A stretch of DNA of 64,000 bases from Salinibacter grassmerensis (GCF_947077765.1 NZ_CAMTTF010000007.1:1-64000), one strand, 5' to 3'; positions 44,967 to 53,938 are shown, numbered from the stretch's first letter. The notes: generated by a model from the letters alone, not told the origin. Translations and numbers: made by a program.

Positions 44967-45296
44967 CAGGGTGTTGTCCGTAAAAAAGCATAAGGGCTCG
45001 GGGGACGGCGTCCCTCCCGTGTTCTCCGCCGGGTCACGTTAAGGTCAGGAAACTTTGTTCGACCCTGTACTCCTGCCTCTAAAGAATCCCATTCTTACCA
45101 TTGGGATTGTGCCCAAAAAATACAACCGAATACGTGGGGCGGACGACAATTTCCCGTTGAAGTTTGAGGCCTGGCCGGTGCGATCCGGCGGTGGAGGAGG
45201 CCCGGGTTCTTTGTGTGAGAGAAGTGGGGACGAGACATCGATCGGCGCATCGGGCGTGCCGACGAGCCACACGGTGGAGACCGAAAGCGCCCGACG
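44967..45296. other. Region upstream of bioB with inverted repeat
   Basis: These 330 bases hold no supported gene. An inverted repeat at 45085-45108 (AATCCCA-N10-TGGGATT) lies in an AT-richer stretch about 125 bases before the bioB start. A nearby T-rich element on the minus strand (TTGTATTTTTTGGG, 45104-45120 region) may be promoter-like. Confidence 0.45.
45085..45108. promoter_or_regulatory. Inverted repeat upstream of bioB, candidate operator
   Basis: Arms AATCCCA (45085-45091) and TGGGATT (45102-45108) are perfect complements with a 10-base spacer. This is either a regulator site for bioB or the terminator hairpin of the upstream gene. It lacks a good T-run. It does not resemble the BirA operator I know from Gram-negative or Gram-positive models. 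Confidence 0.3.
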
Positions 45297-45959
45297 TCAC
45301 CCGATGGCGATCACAAACCCAATGGCTGCCGCGACGGCGGAGAGAATCGCGAGAAGCAGGAGTCGGACAAACGAGGGCGAATCGTTGATCGTCGCGTCGT
45401 CCGGCAGGTCTTCTTGTGAAACGGGGGGCGGGCGGTCGGATCCGGTATCGTCCACGACGAGGCAGCCGACTCGTTGAGGGTGGTCCTGCACCCAAGCGTC
45501 GGCGGGAACCCCCACGAGAATCCAGAGAATGAGAAAGTCCCCGGCCGCGGCCACCAACATCAAAAACCCGTAGAATGCTGGAAGCCAGATCCCCACAGCC
45601 AGTCCGATGGTCAACGGACCTGCGCCCAGCACCAGGCCGGGCAGGGCGAGCGTACGCCGGTACGAGCGGGCCCGGGTGGGAACGGTACACTGCGCGAAGG
45701 GGGTGAGGGCAGTCCAGTGCATGCCAAACCGGACGTCCGCCCAGGATGCCCCGCCCCACACGTGCCCGAGGCCGTGGAGGGCCTCGTGGAGCACCACGCC
45801 GACCGTGAAGGCAGAGAGGAACAGTAGAATGCCGGCCGCGCGGGTGGGGAACGGCGGATTGGGCGGGCCCCAAAGCGCAAGGTACGGCCCCAGCGAGAGA
45901 AGGGCGATGGGGGCGAGGAGGGCTGCGCCCCGGGCCTGGGCCTCAGTCGGGGGCAACAC
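45297..45959 (-). CDS. DUF3267/M50-type HExxH membrane protein
   Basis: The protein has about 220 residues from a GTG at 45959 (start uncertain; another in-frame GTG is at 46076). It has five to six helices. HEALHGLGH (the HExxH pair) sits near helix 2, followed by WGGASWADVRFGMHWTALTP. This is the pattern of putative zinc peptidases with the DUF3267 layout. GPLTIGLAVGIWLPAFYG and GDFLILWIL contain further membrane helices. The tail is acidic. It may cleave membrane proteins, but DUF3267 members are not well characterised. Confidence 0.72.
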   Translation of the reverse strand: MLPPTEAQARGAALLAPIALLSLGPYLALWGPPNPPFPTRAAGILLFLSAFTVGVVLHEALHGLGHVWGGASWADVRFGMHWTALTPFAQCTVPTRARSYRRTLALPGLVLGAGPLTIGLAVGIWLPAFYGFLMLVAAAGDFLILWILVGVPADAWVQDHPQRVGCLVVDDTGSDRPPPVSQEDLPDDATINDSPSFVRLLLLAILSAVAAAIGFVIAIG

Positions 45960-46259
45960 GGCGCGGCGCGGCTGATGCGGAGCGTCGGGGGACGAAAGCG
46001 GACCGGAGTCGCTAATGTAGACGAGCGGAGTGCGTGAGCGAGAACGAAGAAATCGCGTCGTCCCATGGCCGGACACTCTAGAACAGAATGGGGCAAAAAA
46101 TGCGCCAGACCGACGTCCTTCTCTCCTTCGGTGACGAGATTGGAACGACCGTGTCGCCGGGAATTTCGATGAGGGGTGCACACAATATCTGCGTGGCAAT
46201 CGCCGTGTCCGGCAAGTGCCTAGCCCCCATCTCTCTTCTCCCCACGCCTGTTTCGTCTG
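45960..46259. other. Intergenic, start of HExxH gene unclear
   Basis: These 300 bases lie between the HExxH protein and the C2-like gene. In-frame extension of the former has no ATG until a leader that looks non-coding. A T-rich minus-strand stretch near 46080-46100 could be a promoter. Confidence 0.4.
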
Positions 46260-46658
46260 ATGCGCGTGACCCTGACGCAAGTTGAAGTCCAGGTCGTTCC
46301 CTTCAGCCCCGGAGATCGTGACGGCCGCTGGGACCTGTTCTCGGGGCCGGACCTCTACTACGAGGTGTACGATCCCGACGGGACGTGCCTCTACACCAGT
46401 GCGGTGGCCGACGATGTGGGCCCGCGTGATCTCCCCGTGACCCTGGACGCCGAGTTCGCCCTGCGGGAAGCCGGGTGGCACGTCCTGCGACTGCTGGACG
46501 CGGATCTGATCGAGGACGAGGTCGTGGGGTGCGTAGAGTTTGCCCCGGATCGAATCCTCGACGGACGCCCCGCCTCCGCCCCGGCCCGCACCGTTCGGCT
46601 GAGCGACGGGGACCTCACCCTACAGCTACTGCTGAAGTGGACGGACGATGAGCTGTGA
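46260..46658 (+). CDS. C2-like beta-sandwich protein, unknown
   Basis: The 132-residue protein has a sequence pattern like a C2 domain. PDLYYEVYDPDGTCLYTSAVADD is followed by VTLDAEFAL, VLRLLDADLIEDEVVGCVEF and a last strand, TLQLLLKW. Several Asp sit where calcium-binding C2 loops would lie. No signal peptide is present, so it is probably cytoplasmic. It is transcribed alone. The function is unknown and the fold is inferred. Confidence 0.6.
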   Translation: MRVTLTQVEVQVVPFSPGDRDGRWDLFSGPDLYYEVYDPDGTCLYTSAVADDVGPRDLPVTLDAEFALREAGWHVLRLLDADLIEDEVVGCVEFAPDRILDGRPASAPARTVRLSDGDLTLQLLLKWTDDEL

Positions 46659-47000
46659 GTTCGGAACGGCCCGATGGTCGGTGGAAACGACGGGGCCACA
46701 GAGAGGGGTGGAATAGTACTTGCTCTCGGTGGTTTTCCACCCTTGGGTGTTTTCCGATTCGGTAGTTTCCACTGTGGGCAATCCACTGGCGTATCCTCGC
46801 CTCGTCTGGGGATCGATCCTGTTGCGCCTGGACGATTCGGTTCTGCGGGCGCATTTCCCTGGAAACGGGCATGCCTCGTCGAGAGATGCAGGCACTAGGA
46901 CGTCCGCGGGGGCGGATTCGGAGTGCCTTCAAATCAGAGCATGTGGATTCCTCCTGTAAGGAGAAATTCGTTCCGTTGTGTACCGTCGTAGATCCCGGCT
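46659..47000. other. Intergenic with clustered TTTCCAC motifs
   Basis: These 342 bases lie before the histidine kinase. GGTGGTTTTCCACC (46727-46740) is a hairpin or palindrome. Further TTTCC/TTCCAC copies lie at about 46745-46770, on both strands within 100 bases. They could be an operator cluster or chance. No gene was seen. Confidence 0.35.
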
Positions 47001-49235
47001 ATGTCTTTATCCGTTCCGTCAGGGGGGCCAGTGTTTTGGGGGTATCTGTTGGCGTTCGTTGCCGCGACCCTCGTATGTCTAGGGGCTGCCTGGCGCGCGT
47101 GGCACATCCCCTACGCCGGCACGCGGCACAGCCTTCTCGCGTTTTTCCTGACCAGTGCCGTGTGGGCAGGGTCGTACATCGGATTTCTCCTTCCGGTGTC
47201 TCCCCTGGCCAAACACTTCTTCTACCAGGTAAGTCTGGTTGTGGGATTTGGCACGGTGTGGGCGTGGCTGTGGTTTTGCTCCGCGTATACCGGACGGGCG
47301 ATCCATCGCAACGCCTCGGCCCAGTGGTTTGCGATTGTGGTGTACGGGGGAGTGACCCTGCTGAAGGTGACGAATCCCCTCCACCACCTCTACTACACGC
47401 TGGAGCCGGGGCAGGGAGGCGTCTTTGATCTCGTCGTCCGCCATGGGCTCTTCTACTGGGTCGTGATGGGCGTGGCCTACGCGTTAGCGACGGCCGGCTA
47501 CTTGATGCTGTTCGAGATGTTCTGGAAGACGGAGACCCGAACGGGGCCGCTGGCGGCGCTCACGGCGCTCACGGCGCTTCCGGCGGTGCTCAATATTGCG
47601 GGGCACGTCAACCCGACCCTGCAAGACATCACCCACGAGCCGCTGGGCGTGGCGGTGTTCGCCATCGGCGTCCTGTTCGTGTACAGCTACCAGTTTCAGG
47701 CCGTCCGGCTGGCAGGAAGCCTTTCGGCCCCCACCATCATGCTCAGTGCCGACGGGCGCATCAAGGACTACGGGCGGCGGATCATCGAACTGTTTCCGGA
47801 GATGGAGGACCGATCTGCGATCGGAAAGCCCCTGGGGGCGGCCCTGCCGGAGCTGGCACAAAAACTCAAAGCGGACCGTCCCCTGCTGGAAACCACTGAC
47901 GGATCGGCCCCGCGCTACTACCGAATCGTCGAGACGAGCCTGGGGGCCACTGGTGGGAGGGACGTGGTGGTGCTCTCCGACATCACCGAGCGGGAGCGGC
48001 GCGAGCGAGCCCTGCGCGACCGGCAGGAAAAGGTGGAGGCCCTCTACGCGGCCATCAGCCGGCTGCTACGGGCGCAGAACAGGGAGGAGGTGGGCGACGT
48101 CGTGCTTCGGCTCGTGAACGAGGTGTTTGGGTACCCGCTGGTGGGGGTGCGGTTTGTCGATGACGGAGCCCTCGTCCCGATTCGGCACTCCCCGAAGGTG
48201 TCGGAGCGCATGCCATCTCGGCCTCCGGTTGACCTTGAGGGAGATAGTCTCATCGCGGAGGCGTACGAGAACGAAGAGCCGAACATGGTCGACGATCTGC
48301 AGGCCGTGGACGATCCGGTGGACTACGGAGATGCCTGCACTGCGGCCTTCTTTCCGGTGGGGAGGCACGGCACCATCTCAGTCGGAGACGTGGAGCAGGG
48401 GGCCATCGATTCATTCGACGGCGGTCTCATTGAGGTGCTTGCGGCCCACGCCGCCGTGGTGCTCGATCGGCTCGACCAGGAAGAGGCGCTCCGAACGGCG
48501 AAGCAGGAGGCCGAGGAAGCGAGTCAGATGAAGTCGGCCCTTCTGGCGAACACGAGCCACGAATTCCGCACGCCCCTGACGTCCATCATCGGATTTGCGG
48601 AGGAGATCGCGACCATGGCCGAGGACGACGACTCTCCGATCGGCCGGTTCGCCGACCACATCGAAGACAGCGGGCATCGTTTGCTGAGTACCCTCGATGC
48701 GATCTTGAACCTGTCGCGCCTGCAGGGGGGGGACATGAGGCGCTCCGCGGAGCCCACCGACATGATTACTGTTGCGGAGGAGGCCGCCGACCAGTTCTAT
48801 CCCGAGGCCGTGGAGGAGGACATCACGCTCCGCACAAAGACGAACGGGGCACCGGTCTGGACGCATGCCGATCGCGAAGGGCTCCGGATCGCCGTACAGA
48901 ACCTGATCTCCAACGCGGTAAAGTACACAGAGCCCGGCGGCGACGTGTGGGTCCGCGTCCGGACGGGAGACGAGGCTGCCGTTCTGGAGGTTGAAGATAC
49001 GGGGGTGGGCATGGACCCGGCGCGGACCGAGAGGTTGTTCGAGCCCTTCCGGCAGGAATCAGAGGGCATGGGCCGTGAATACGAGGGCACCGGACTCGGG
49101 CTCGCAGTGACGAAGGAGGCCGTTGAGCAGATGGGCGGCGTGATTGAGGTGGAAACGGAGAAGGGACAAGGCTCGTGCTTTACCGTGCGGCTTCCGGAGG
49201 CGGATGCGCACGAGAAGGCCACGACAGAGACCTAG
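47001..49235 (+). CDS. Histidine kinase with N-terminal 7TM, PAS and GAF domains
   Basis: The 744-residue protein has seven membrane helices in residues 5-235 (HisKA_7TM-like). A PAS-like region (about 240-345, with a YYRIVETSLG segment) and a GAF domain (about 355-500) follow. The HisKA domain has TSHEFRTPLTS (His520) and the HATPase has NLISNAVKYTE, VEDTGVGMD and GTGLGLAV. No receiver is attached. The layout of 7TM plus GAF is one I associate with haloarchaeal sensor kinases. The partner regulator is not adjacent. Confidence 0.92.
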   Translation: MSLSVPSGGPVFWGYLLAFVAATLVCLGAAWRAWHIPYAGTRHSLLAFFLTSAVWAGSYIGFLLPVSPLAKHFFYQVSLVVGFGTVWAWLWFCSAYTGRAIHRNASAQWFAIVVYGGVTLLKVTNPLHHLYYTLEPGQGGVFDLVVRHGLFYWVVMGVAYALATAGYLMLFEMFWKTETRTGPLAALTALTALPAVLNIAGHVNPTLQDITHEPLGVAVFAIGVLFVYSYQFQAVRLAGSLSAPTIMLSADGRIKDYGRRIIELFPEMEDRSAIGKPLGAALPELAQKLKADRPLLETTDGSAPRYYRIVETSLGATGGRDVVVLSDITERERRERALRDRQEKVEALYAAISRLLRAQNREEVGDVVLRLVNEVFGYPLVGVRFVDDGALVPIRHSPKVSERMPSRPPVDLEGDSLIAEAYENEEPNMVDDLQAVDDPVDYGDACTAAFFPVGRHGTISVGDVEQGAIDSFDGGLIEVLAAHAAVVLDRLDQEEALRTAKQEAEEASQMKSALLANTSHEFRTPLTSIIGFAEEIATMAEDDDSPIGRFADHIEDSGHRLLSTLDAILNLSRLQGGDMRRSAEPTDMITVAEEAADQFYPEAVEEDITLRTKTNGAPVWTHADREGLRIAVQNLISNAVKYTEPGGDVWVRVRTGDEAAVLEVEDTGVGMDPARTERLFEPFRQESEGMGREYEGTGLGLAVTKEAVEQMGGVIEVETEKGQGSCFTVRLPEADAHEKATTET

Positions 49236-49478
49236 GCGCGCCCATCCCGATTACGGGCGAAACCGCGTCTTCCTGAACGTTCCGCCTCCCTCACACACGT
49301 GGGGGAACCAGTCCGGCTCCACTTCGATGACAGTCTCCTCCAAAGCAAAGCAGGGCCTACGGACTTGAAAGGCGAAAAATGGGTCGCCTTGTCATAGAAT
49401 TCGCACGCGGGACGTGTTGAGTATGCGGCCGCGTGGTTACATTTCGCCCTGTTCATAAGCCGTACAGAAGGATTCCAT

Positions 49479-50423
49479 TTGCCCGTGAGCATCCTTGCCG
49501 TAGGGACTGTTGCTTTTGATTCCATCGATACACCGTTCGGATCGGCCGAGCGTGTGCTGGGGGGCAGTGCCTCCTACCTAACGCTCGCCGCCCGTCACTT
49601 TTGCGACGACGTTCGCCTCGTGGGCGTCGTCGGGGGCGATTTTCCCGATGAGTACCGCCAGACGCTGGCCGATGGGGGGGTCGACCTCGAAGGCCTTGAG
49701 GTGGACGAAGACGGCGAGACGTTCTTCTGGCACGGCGAGTACCACTACGACATGAACGAGCGGGACACGCTCGACACACAGCTCAACGTCCTCGCTTCGT
49801 TCGAGCCGGACCTGCCCGAGAGCTACCTCGACAGCGACATCGTGTGCCTCGGCAACCTGGAGCCGGGCATCCAGCGCGATGTGCTGGACCAGGTGGACGA
49901 TCCCGAATTCGTGATGGCCGACACGATGAACTATTGGATCGAGAACACCCCGGACAGCCTCCGCAAGACCCTTTCGCAGGTCGACTGTTTTGTAATCAAC
50001 GACGCCGAGGCCCGCGAGCTGGCGGACGAGCCCAACTTGGTCCGGGCCGCGTCCCTGATCCGCGACATGGGCCCCGAGACGCTCATCATCAAAAAAGGGG
50101 AGCACGGCGCGCTTCTCTTCACCGACCACTCCGTCTTTAGCGCGCCTGCCTACCCGCTGGACGACATTCAGGATCCCACGGGGGCCGGTGATGCATTTGC
50201 GGGCGGCCTCGCCGGGCATGCGTATCAGTCTGGCGGCCTCGACCAGGAGGCCCTCCGCCGCGGGGTGATTTACGGAAGCGTGATGGCGTCCTTCGTCGTG
50301 CAGCGCTACGGCCCCGACAAGCTGCTCGACCTTACCCATACCGACATCACCGAGCGGGCCCGCTCGTTCCGCGAACTGGCTGCCATCCCCACCCTGGTGC
50401 CACTCGACAAGCAGCTGGTGTAG
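49479..50423 (+). CDS. PfkB-family carbohydrate/nucleoside kinase
   Basis: The protein has 314 residues and no ATG is available at the N-terminus. Start TTG 49479 (reading MPVSILAVGTVAFDS) or GTG 49485 is used. Gly-rich GGSASYLTLAARHF (about 29-42) and the C-terminal DPTGAGDAFAGGLAG are the PfkB signatures, with the catalytic Asp in the second. IIKKGEHGALLFT is typical. The sugar or nucleoside substrate is not evident. It lies 60 bases upstream of folB on the same strand. Confidence 0.92.
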   Translation: MPVSILAVGTVAFDSIDTPFGSAERVLGGSASYLTLAARHFCDDVRLVGVVGGDFPDEYRQTLADGGVDLEGLEVDEDGETFFWHGEYHYDMNERDTLDTQLNVLASFEPDLPESYLDSDIVCLGNLEPGIQRDVLDQVDDPEFVMADTMNYWIENTPDSLRKTLSQVDCFVINDAEARELADEPNLVRAASLIRDMGPETLIIKKGEHGALLFTDHSVFSAPAYPLDDIQDPTGAGDAFAGGLAGHAYQSGGLDQEALRRGVIYGSVMASFVVQRYGPDKLLDLTHTDITERARSFRELAAIPTLVPLDKQLV

Positions 50424-50482
50424 CGCGTGAAAGGGTCAAGCGGCCCGCTCCATTCTCGTCACTCCGTCGCATTCTGTCTTCC

Positions 50483-50929
50483 ATGTCTGAGTCTGCTCCC
50501 GACATTGAGTCTGCCCCCGACGTTACGTCTGAGGCATCTCCCTCGGCTGACCACACCACTACCGGTACGGTTCGTCTCGTAAATGCCGTCTTCTACGGCC
50601 ACCACGGCGTCATGCAGGAGGAGCATCGCATCGGCGGCCGGTACGAGGTGGACGTGAGTGTGGGGCTTGATTTCGAGGACGCAGCCCTGCACGACGACCT
50701 GGATCGCACGGTCAACTACGAACAGGTCTACGAGTTCGTCCGGCGGCTGGTAACGGAGAACAACTTCTACCTGATCGAGAAGCTGGCGTACCGCATCGCG
50801 CACAAGGTACTGGACACCTACCCCGACCTGGAGGGCGTGGAGGTCACGGTTCGGAAGCCGGATCCACCGGTCGGCGGGACGTGCGACCGGGCCGAGGCGA
50901 CCTACACCATCGACGATCCCGGCACGTGA
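50483..50929 (+). CDS. folB: Dihydroneopterin aldolase
   Basis: The 148-residue protein has an acidic, disordered N-terminal extension of about 28 residues. The tunnel-fold domain follows, with VFYGHHGVMQEEHRIGG. VNYEQVYEFVRRLV and FYLIEKLAYRIAHKVL hold the catalytic Glu and Lys positions. The VTVRKPDPPVGG strand is standard. It makes the pterin precursor of folate. The extension is unusual for FolB and could be shortened if a later start were used. Confidence 0.9.
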   Translation: MSESAPDIESAPDVTSEASPSADHTTTGTVRLVNAVFYGHHGVMQEEHRIGGRYEVDVSVGLDFEDAALHDDLDRTVNYEQVYEFVRRLVTENNFYLIEKLAYRIAHKVLDTYPDLEGVEVTVRKPDPPVGGTCDRAEATYTIDDPGT

Positions 50930-50936
50930 CGCAGGG

Positions 50937-51791
50937 TCATGCAGGACGCGGGGACGACCGGCGTCGGTCGGCGGAGGGGGCGAGGTCGAACGCCCCCGTG
51001 CTGTCCCTGGGGTGGAGGGTGACGGGGGCGACCGACGGATGGGGGCGGGCGACGAAGGTCACGAGGAAGTCGTAGAGCAGGTTGTCTACCTCCGTGGTGT
51101 CCGCCAAGGTGTCAAGCACGCGCTGCACGGTTTCTGCGTCGGGAAGGGCCGAGCGGTAGTACTCGCGGTACACGAGGATGCGCTCCCGCTCCCGCTTCGC
51201 GTCGAGCTCGCTGTGAAACTGCGTGCCGTAGACCGGCGCGTCGTCCAGGCGGAAGGCCTGGTGCGGCTGGTCATTGCGGGCGAGCTCCGTGCTGCCGGGG
51301 GGAAGCTCGACCACCCGGTCGTGGTGGCCCATGTTGGCCTGAAAGCGGGACGAGAACTGGCAGAAGAGGGCGTCGGCGGCCCCGGTCTCGGTGAGCTCCA
51401 CCCATCCACAGCCCAACTCGGAGTGGTCGGGGTCGTGAATCACACGCCCCCCGAGTGCACGGGCCAGCACCTGGTGCCCCCAGCACGACCCGAGTGTGGG
51501 CAGCGCCCGGTCGGCGGCGCGACGAATGAGGTCGTGCAGCCCTTCGGTCCAGGGGTAGGTCTGGGTGGCGGAGTACTTGCCGGCGCCGCCGATGAGAAGG
51601 GCGTCTACCTCGTCGAGCGGAATGGAGGTGGGGTCGTCGCCCCGGGCGACGTTGACGGTCCGCAACTGATCGGGATGGAGACGGGTCCGCTCCAGGAAGC
51701 ACGTTTGCTCTTGGGTCTCCATTCGGGGGGCACTGCGGCACTGGACCAGGAGAGCGCAGAGGGACGACGACGTTAGGGGCGAGTCCACCAT
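50937..51791 (-). CDS. Class I glutamine amidotransferase
   Basis: The 284-residue protein is read from MVDSPLTSSSLCALLVQC. The nucleophile sits in TLGSCWGHQVLARALGG (Cys near residue 122) and the catalytic His-Glu in GTQFHSELD near 217. This is the GATase fold of stand-alone GMP-synthase-like proteins. The C-terminal 60 residues are an extension. An upstream ATG extends the frame to 52352 by reading through shadow DNA of the maf gene, so it was rejected. The ammonia acceptor is unknown. Confidence 0.88.
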   Translation of the reverse strand: MVDSPLTSSSLCALLVQCRSAPRMETQEQTCFLERTRLHPDQLRTVNVARGDDPTSIPLDEVDALLIGGAGKYSATQTYPWTEGLHDLIRRAADRALPTLGSCWGHQVLARALGGRVIHDPDHSELGCGWVELTETGAADALFCQFSSRFQANMGHHDRVVELPPGSTELARNDQPHQAFRLDDAPVYGTQFHSELDAKRERERILVYREYYRSALPDAETVQRVLDTLADTTEVDNLLYDFLVTFVARPHPSVAPVTLHPRDSTGAFDLAPSADRRRSSPRPA

Positions 51792-51900
51792 GGGTGCGGT
51801 AGGCCCCTGCGGTGAAGGGCCCTCGATGAGCAAGAATGCGATGCGTTGTAATAGTACTTCATACGCCGCCCCCCGGAAAAGGTTGATGAAACGGGCATTG

Positions 51901-52515
51901 CTAGGCGGACGGGGTCTCCAAGAGGTCGGCAAAAGAGGAGTGGAGCATGCGGTAGAGCCGGCGAAGGGGAAGGCCCACGACGTTGTAGTAGTCGCCCTCG
52001 ATGCGCTCGACGAAGAACGGCGCGGTATGGTCTTGAATTCCGTAGCTCCCGGCCTTGTCCATCGGCGACCCGGAGGCGACATAGGCCTGGATCTCTGCGT
52101 CCGAGAGGGGCGCGAGCACCACGTCGGTGGCCTCCACTGCGGTGGCCGTCCGATCCGACCCGGCATGCATGAGAGATAAGCCGGTGTAGACGGCGTGAGC
52201 CGTGTCGCGGAGCCGACGGAGCATGGTTCTCGCGTGGGACGAATCTTCGGGCTTATTGAGAATTTCTCCGTCGTGGGCGACCACCGTGTCGGCGGCGAGG
52301 ACAAGGGCGGAGGGCCGGCCGGCCGCCACCGGACGAGCCTTCCGGCGCGCAAGGATCCGGACCGCCTCAGCGGGCGCCGCCGACGTCTCCAGCGTCTCGT
52401 CTGCGGGGCTCACCAGAACCTCGAAGGAAACGTCGATGCGATCGAGCAGGGCGCGTCGCCGTGGCGACTGGGAGGCCAGAAGAAGCGGGCAGGAAAGTTG
52501 CAGTAGTGGGTTCAT
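51901..52515 (-). CDS. Maf-like nucleotide pyrophosphatase
   Basis: The 204-residue protein starts at MNPLLQLSCPLLLASQSPRRRALL, the Maf signature SxSPRR. DTVVAHDGEILNKP and GSYGIQDHTAPFFVERIEGDYYNVVGLP are the other conserved blocks. Maf proteins hydrolyse dTTP, UTP or modified NTPs and affect septum formation. The gene precedes the amidotransferase on the same strand. Confidence 0.93.
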   Translation of the reverse strand: MNPLLQLSCPLLLASQSPRRRALLDRIDVSFEVLVSPADETLETSAAPAEAVRILARRKARPVAAGRPSALVLAADTVVAHDGEILNKPEDSSHARTMLRRLRDTAHAVYTGLSLMHAGSDRTATAVEATDVVLAPLSDAEIQAYVASGSPMDKAGSYGIQDHTAPFFVERIEGDYYNVVGLPLRRLYRMLHSSFADLLETPSA

Positions 52516-52619
52516 CGTACGTGTCGAAACTTGACCGGAAAAAGTACGCTGGGAGGAACGTGAAAGAGGCAAAAGTTACGCCCTCCTCTCACCAAGTCGG
52601 GCGAGGGCCCGCACTGGGG

Positions 52620-52648
52620 TTGACACCGGTCCGGAAAGCAGCTACTTT
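52620..52648 (+). promoter_or_regulatory. Strong sigma70-type promoter for the ParA-like gene
   Basis: TTGACA (52620-52625) is followed by exactly 17 bases and TACTTT (52643-52648). The start codon of the ParA-like gene is at 52681, which leaves a leader of about 25 bases. This is the clearest -35/-10 match noticed in the window. Confidence 0.65.
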
Positions 52649-52680
52649 TTTTTCCTCTACTTCCACCGGCCGTTTGTGCT

Positions 52681-53529
52681 ATGACCGTCCTGTCTGTCTG
52701 CAACCACAAGGGGGGCACCGGAAAGACCACCACGACCCTCCACGTCGCGGCGGCGCTGGGACTGTCGGGCTGGCGGACGCTCGTCATTGACCTCGACCCG
52801 CAGGGTTTTCTCACGCATACGATGGGCATTGAGGAGCCGTCTCCCGAACAGTCGGTGGCGGCCTTCTTCGACGCCGACGCGGATCCGGGGCGCATTCCGA
52901 TCCAGGAGGCCGCAGGCTTCGACCTCATCCCGTCCTCCAGTACCCTCACCCGTCGCATGCGGGACCTCAACAAGCCGACCGATGTCCTCTGGGTGCGGGA
53001 GTCCCTCCAACGGCTTGACCTGGAGTACGACCTGCTGCTCTTCGATACGGCTGCCGCCGTGACGGTCTACAGCCTCAACGCGCTCGTCGCGAGCCAGCAC
53101 GTGCTGATCCCTGTGCTGCCGGAGTACCAGTCCGTGGTGGGGGGCGAGCAGACCTACCAGACCACGCAACTCGTCGAGAACAAACTCAACCCGCGCCTCG
53201 ATACCCGGCAGTTCCTGTTCACGCAGGTCGACGCACGAAAGCGCATCCACAAAACCTACCGTGAGTACATCCGAGAGAAGTACGGGGAGGAGGTGCTAGA
53301 CACCATCATCCGCACCAGCACGTCGCTGGCAAAGACGCGAGACGGAGCGACGACGGTTTTCGACCACAATTCCAGTTCTCGCGGAGCGCTCGACTACGCC
53401 AACGCCACCGACGAACTTATGGCGCGCCTGCGGGCGGCCTCCGAAGAGGCGGGCCCGGAGGCGGCGGCCGCCCCGAACGACCTCTCGGCGGAGGCCGCCC
53501 CGGAGGTCAGTGAGATGCTGAACTCTTGA
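52681..53529 (+). CDS. ParA/Soj-family ATPase, orphan
   Basis: The 282-residue protein has the deviant Walker A KGGTGKTTT (residues 10-18) preceded by SVCNH. The Walker A' LVIDLDPQGFL and the Walker B-like DLLLFDTAAAV follow. The tail is Ala/Glu-rich. Such ATPases partition chromosomes, plasmids or large complexes. No ParB or parS-like palindrome was seen beside it. It may position a chemotaxis array, carboxysome-like body or the like. Confidence 0.92.
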   Translation: MTVLSVCNHKGGTGKTTTTLHVAAALGLSGWRTLVIDLDPQGFLTHTMGIEEPSPEQSVAAFFDADADPGRIPIQEAAGFDLIPSSSTLTRRMRDLNKPTDVLWVRESLQRLDLEYDLLLFDTAAAVTVYSLNALVASQHVLIPVLPEYQSVVGGEQTYQTTQLVENKLNPRLDTRQFLFTQVDARKRIHKTYREYIREKYGEEVLDTIIRTSTSLAKTRDGATTVFDHNSSSRGALDYANATDELMARLRAASEEAGPEAAAAPNDLSAEAAPEVSEMLNS

Positions 53530-53608
53530 TCCCGCAACGCCCCTCCCAGCGCAAAGCGCCTCCGAGGGACACACGCCGACCGGGGAACGGAAGCCCCGTC
53601 TCATGGCC

Positions 53609-53935
53609 CTAGAGCGTGTCGAGGCGGTCGATCTCGGCCCTCGACCAGCCGTAGAAGTGGCGGTCCGTGGAGCGGAGGGTGTCCACGCAGTCGTTGTAGG
53701 CCGACCGGGCCGCCTCCACGTCCGAATGAGTCGGATCTGGGTGGGTCTCGATCCAGTATCCGAGGTCATTCAACGCACGTGGAGAGTACGTATCGAGGTC
53801 GCTCTCGGTTTTGAGCAGAGCCATCTTCCGTTCCTCCTGACGGAGCGTGTAGATGAGCGTCAGGATCGAGACGCCGAAGAAGGCCAGGACGCAAAAGGCC
53901 ATCGTGGCCCACACGTCCGCGGGCAGTCCAAGCAT
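53609..53935 (-). CDS. Small membrane protein, probable partner of NSS symporter
   Basis: The 108-residue protein has one membrane helix (residues 12-31) and a polar, helical C-terminal region with KTESDLDTYSPRALNDLG. Its start lies 3 bases after the symporter stop on the same strand. In Corynebacterium, a small subunit (MetS) is needed beside the NSS-type transporter MetP. The role here is inferred from position and size. Confidence 0.72.
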   Translation of the reverse strand: MLGLPADVWATMAFCVLAFFGVSILTLIYTLRQEERKMALLKTESDLDTYSPRALNDLGYWIETHPDPTHSDVEAARSAYNDCVDTLRSTDRHFYGWSRAEIDRLDTL

Positions 53936-53938
53936 GGG

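Noticed and set aside
51792-52352. N-terminal extension of the amidotransferase frame
   Set aside because: It reads through the maf gene in another frame and has low-complexity, Arg/Ser-rich sequence. The GATase domain begins after MVDSPL.
52573-53608. parS site or ParB gene near the ParA-like gene
   Set aside because: No TGTTTCACGTGAAACA-like palindrome and no ParB-type frame are adjacent.
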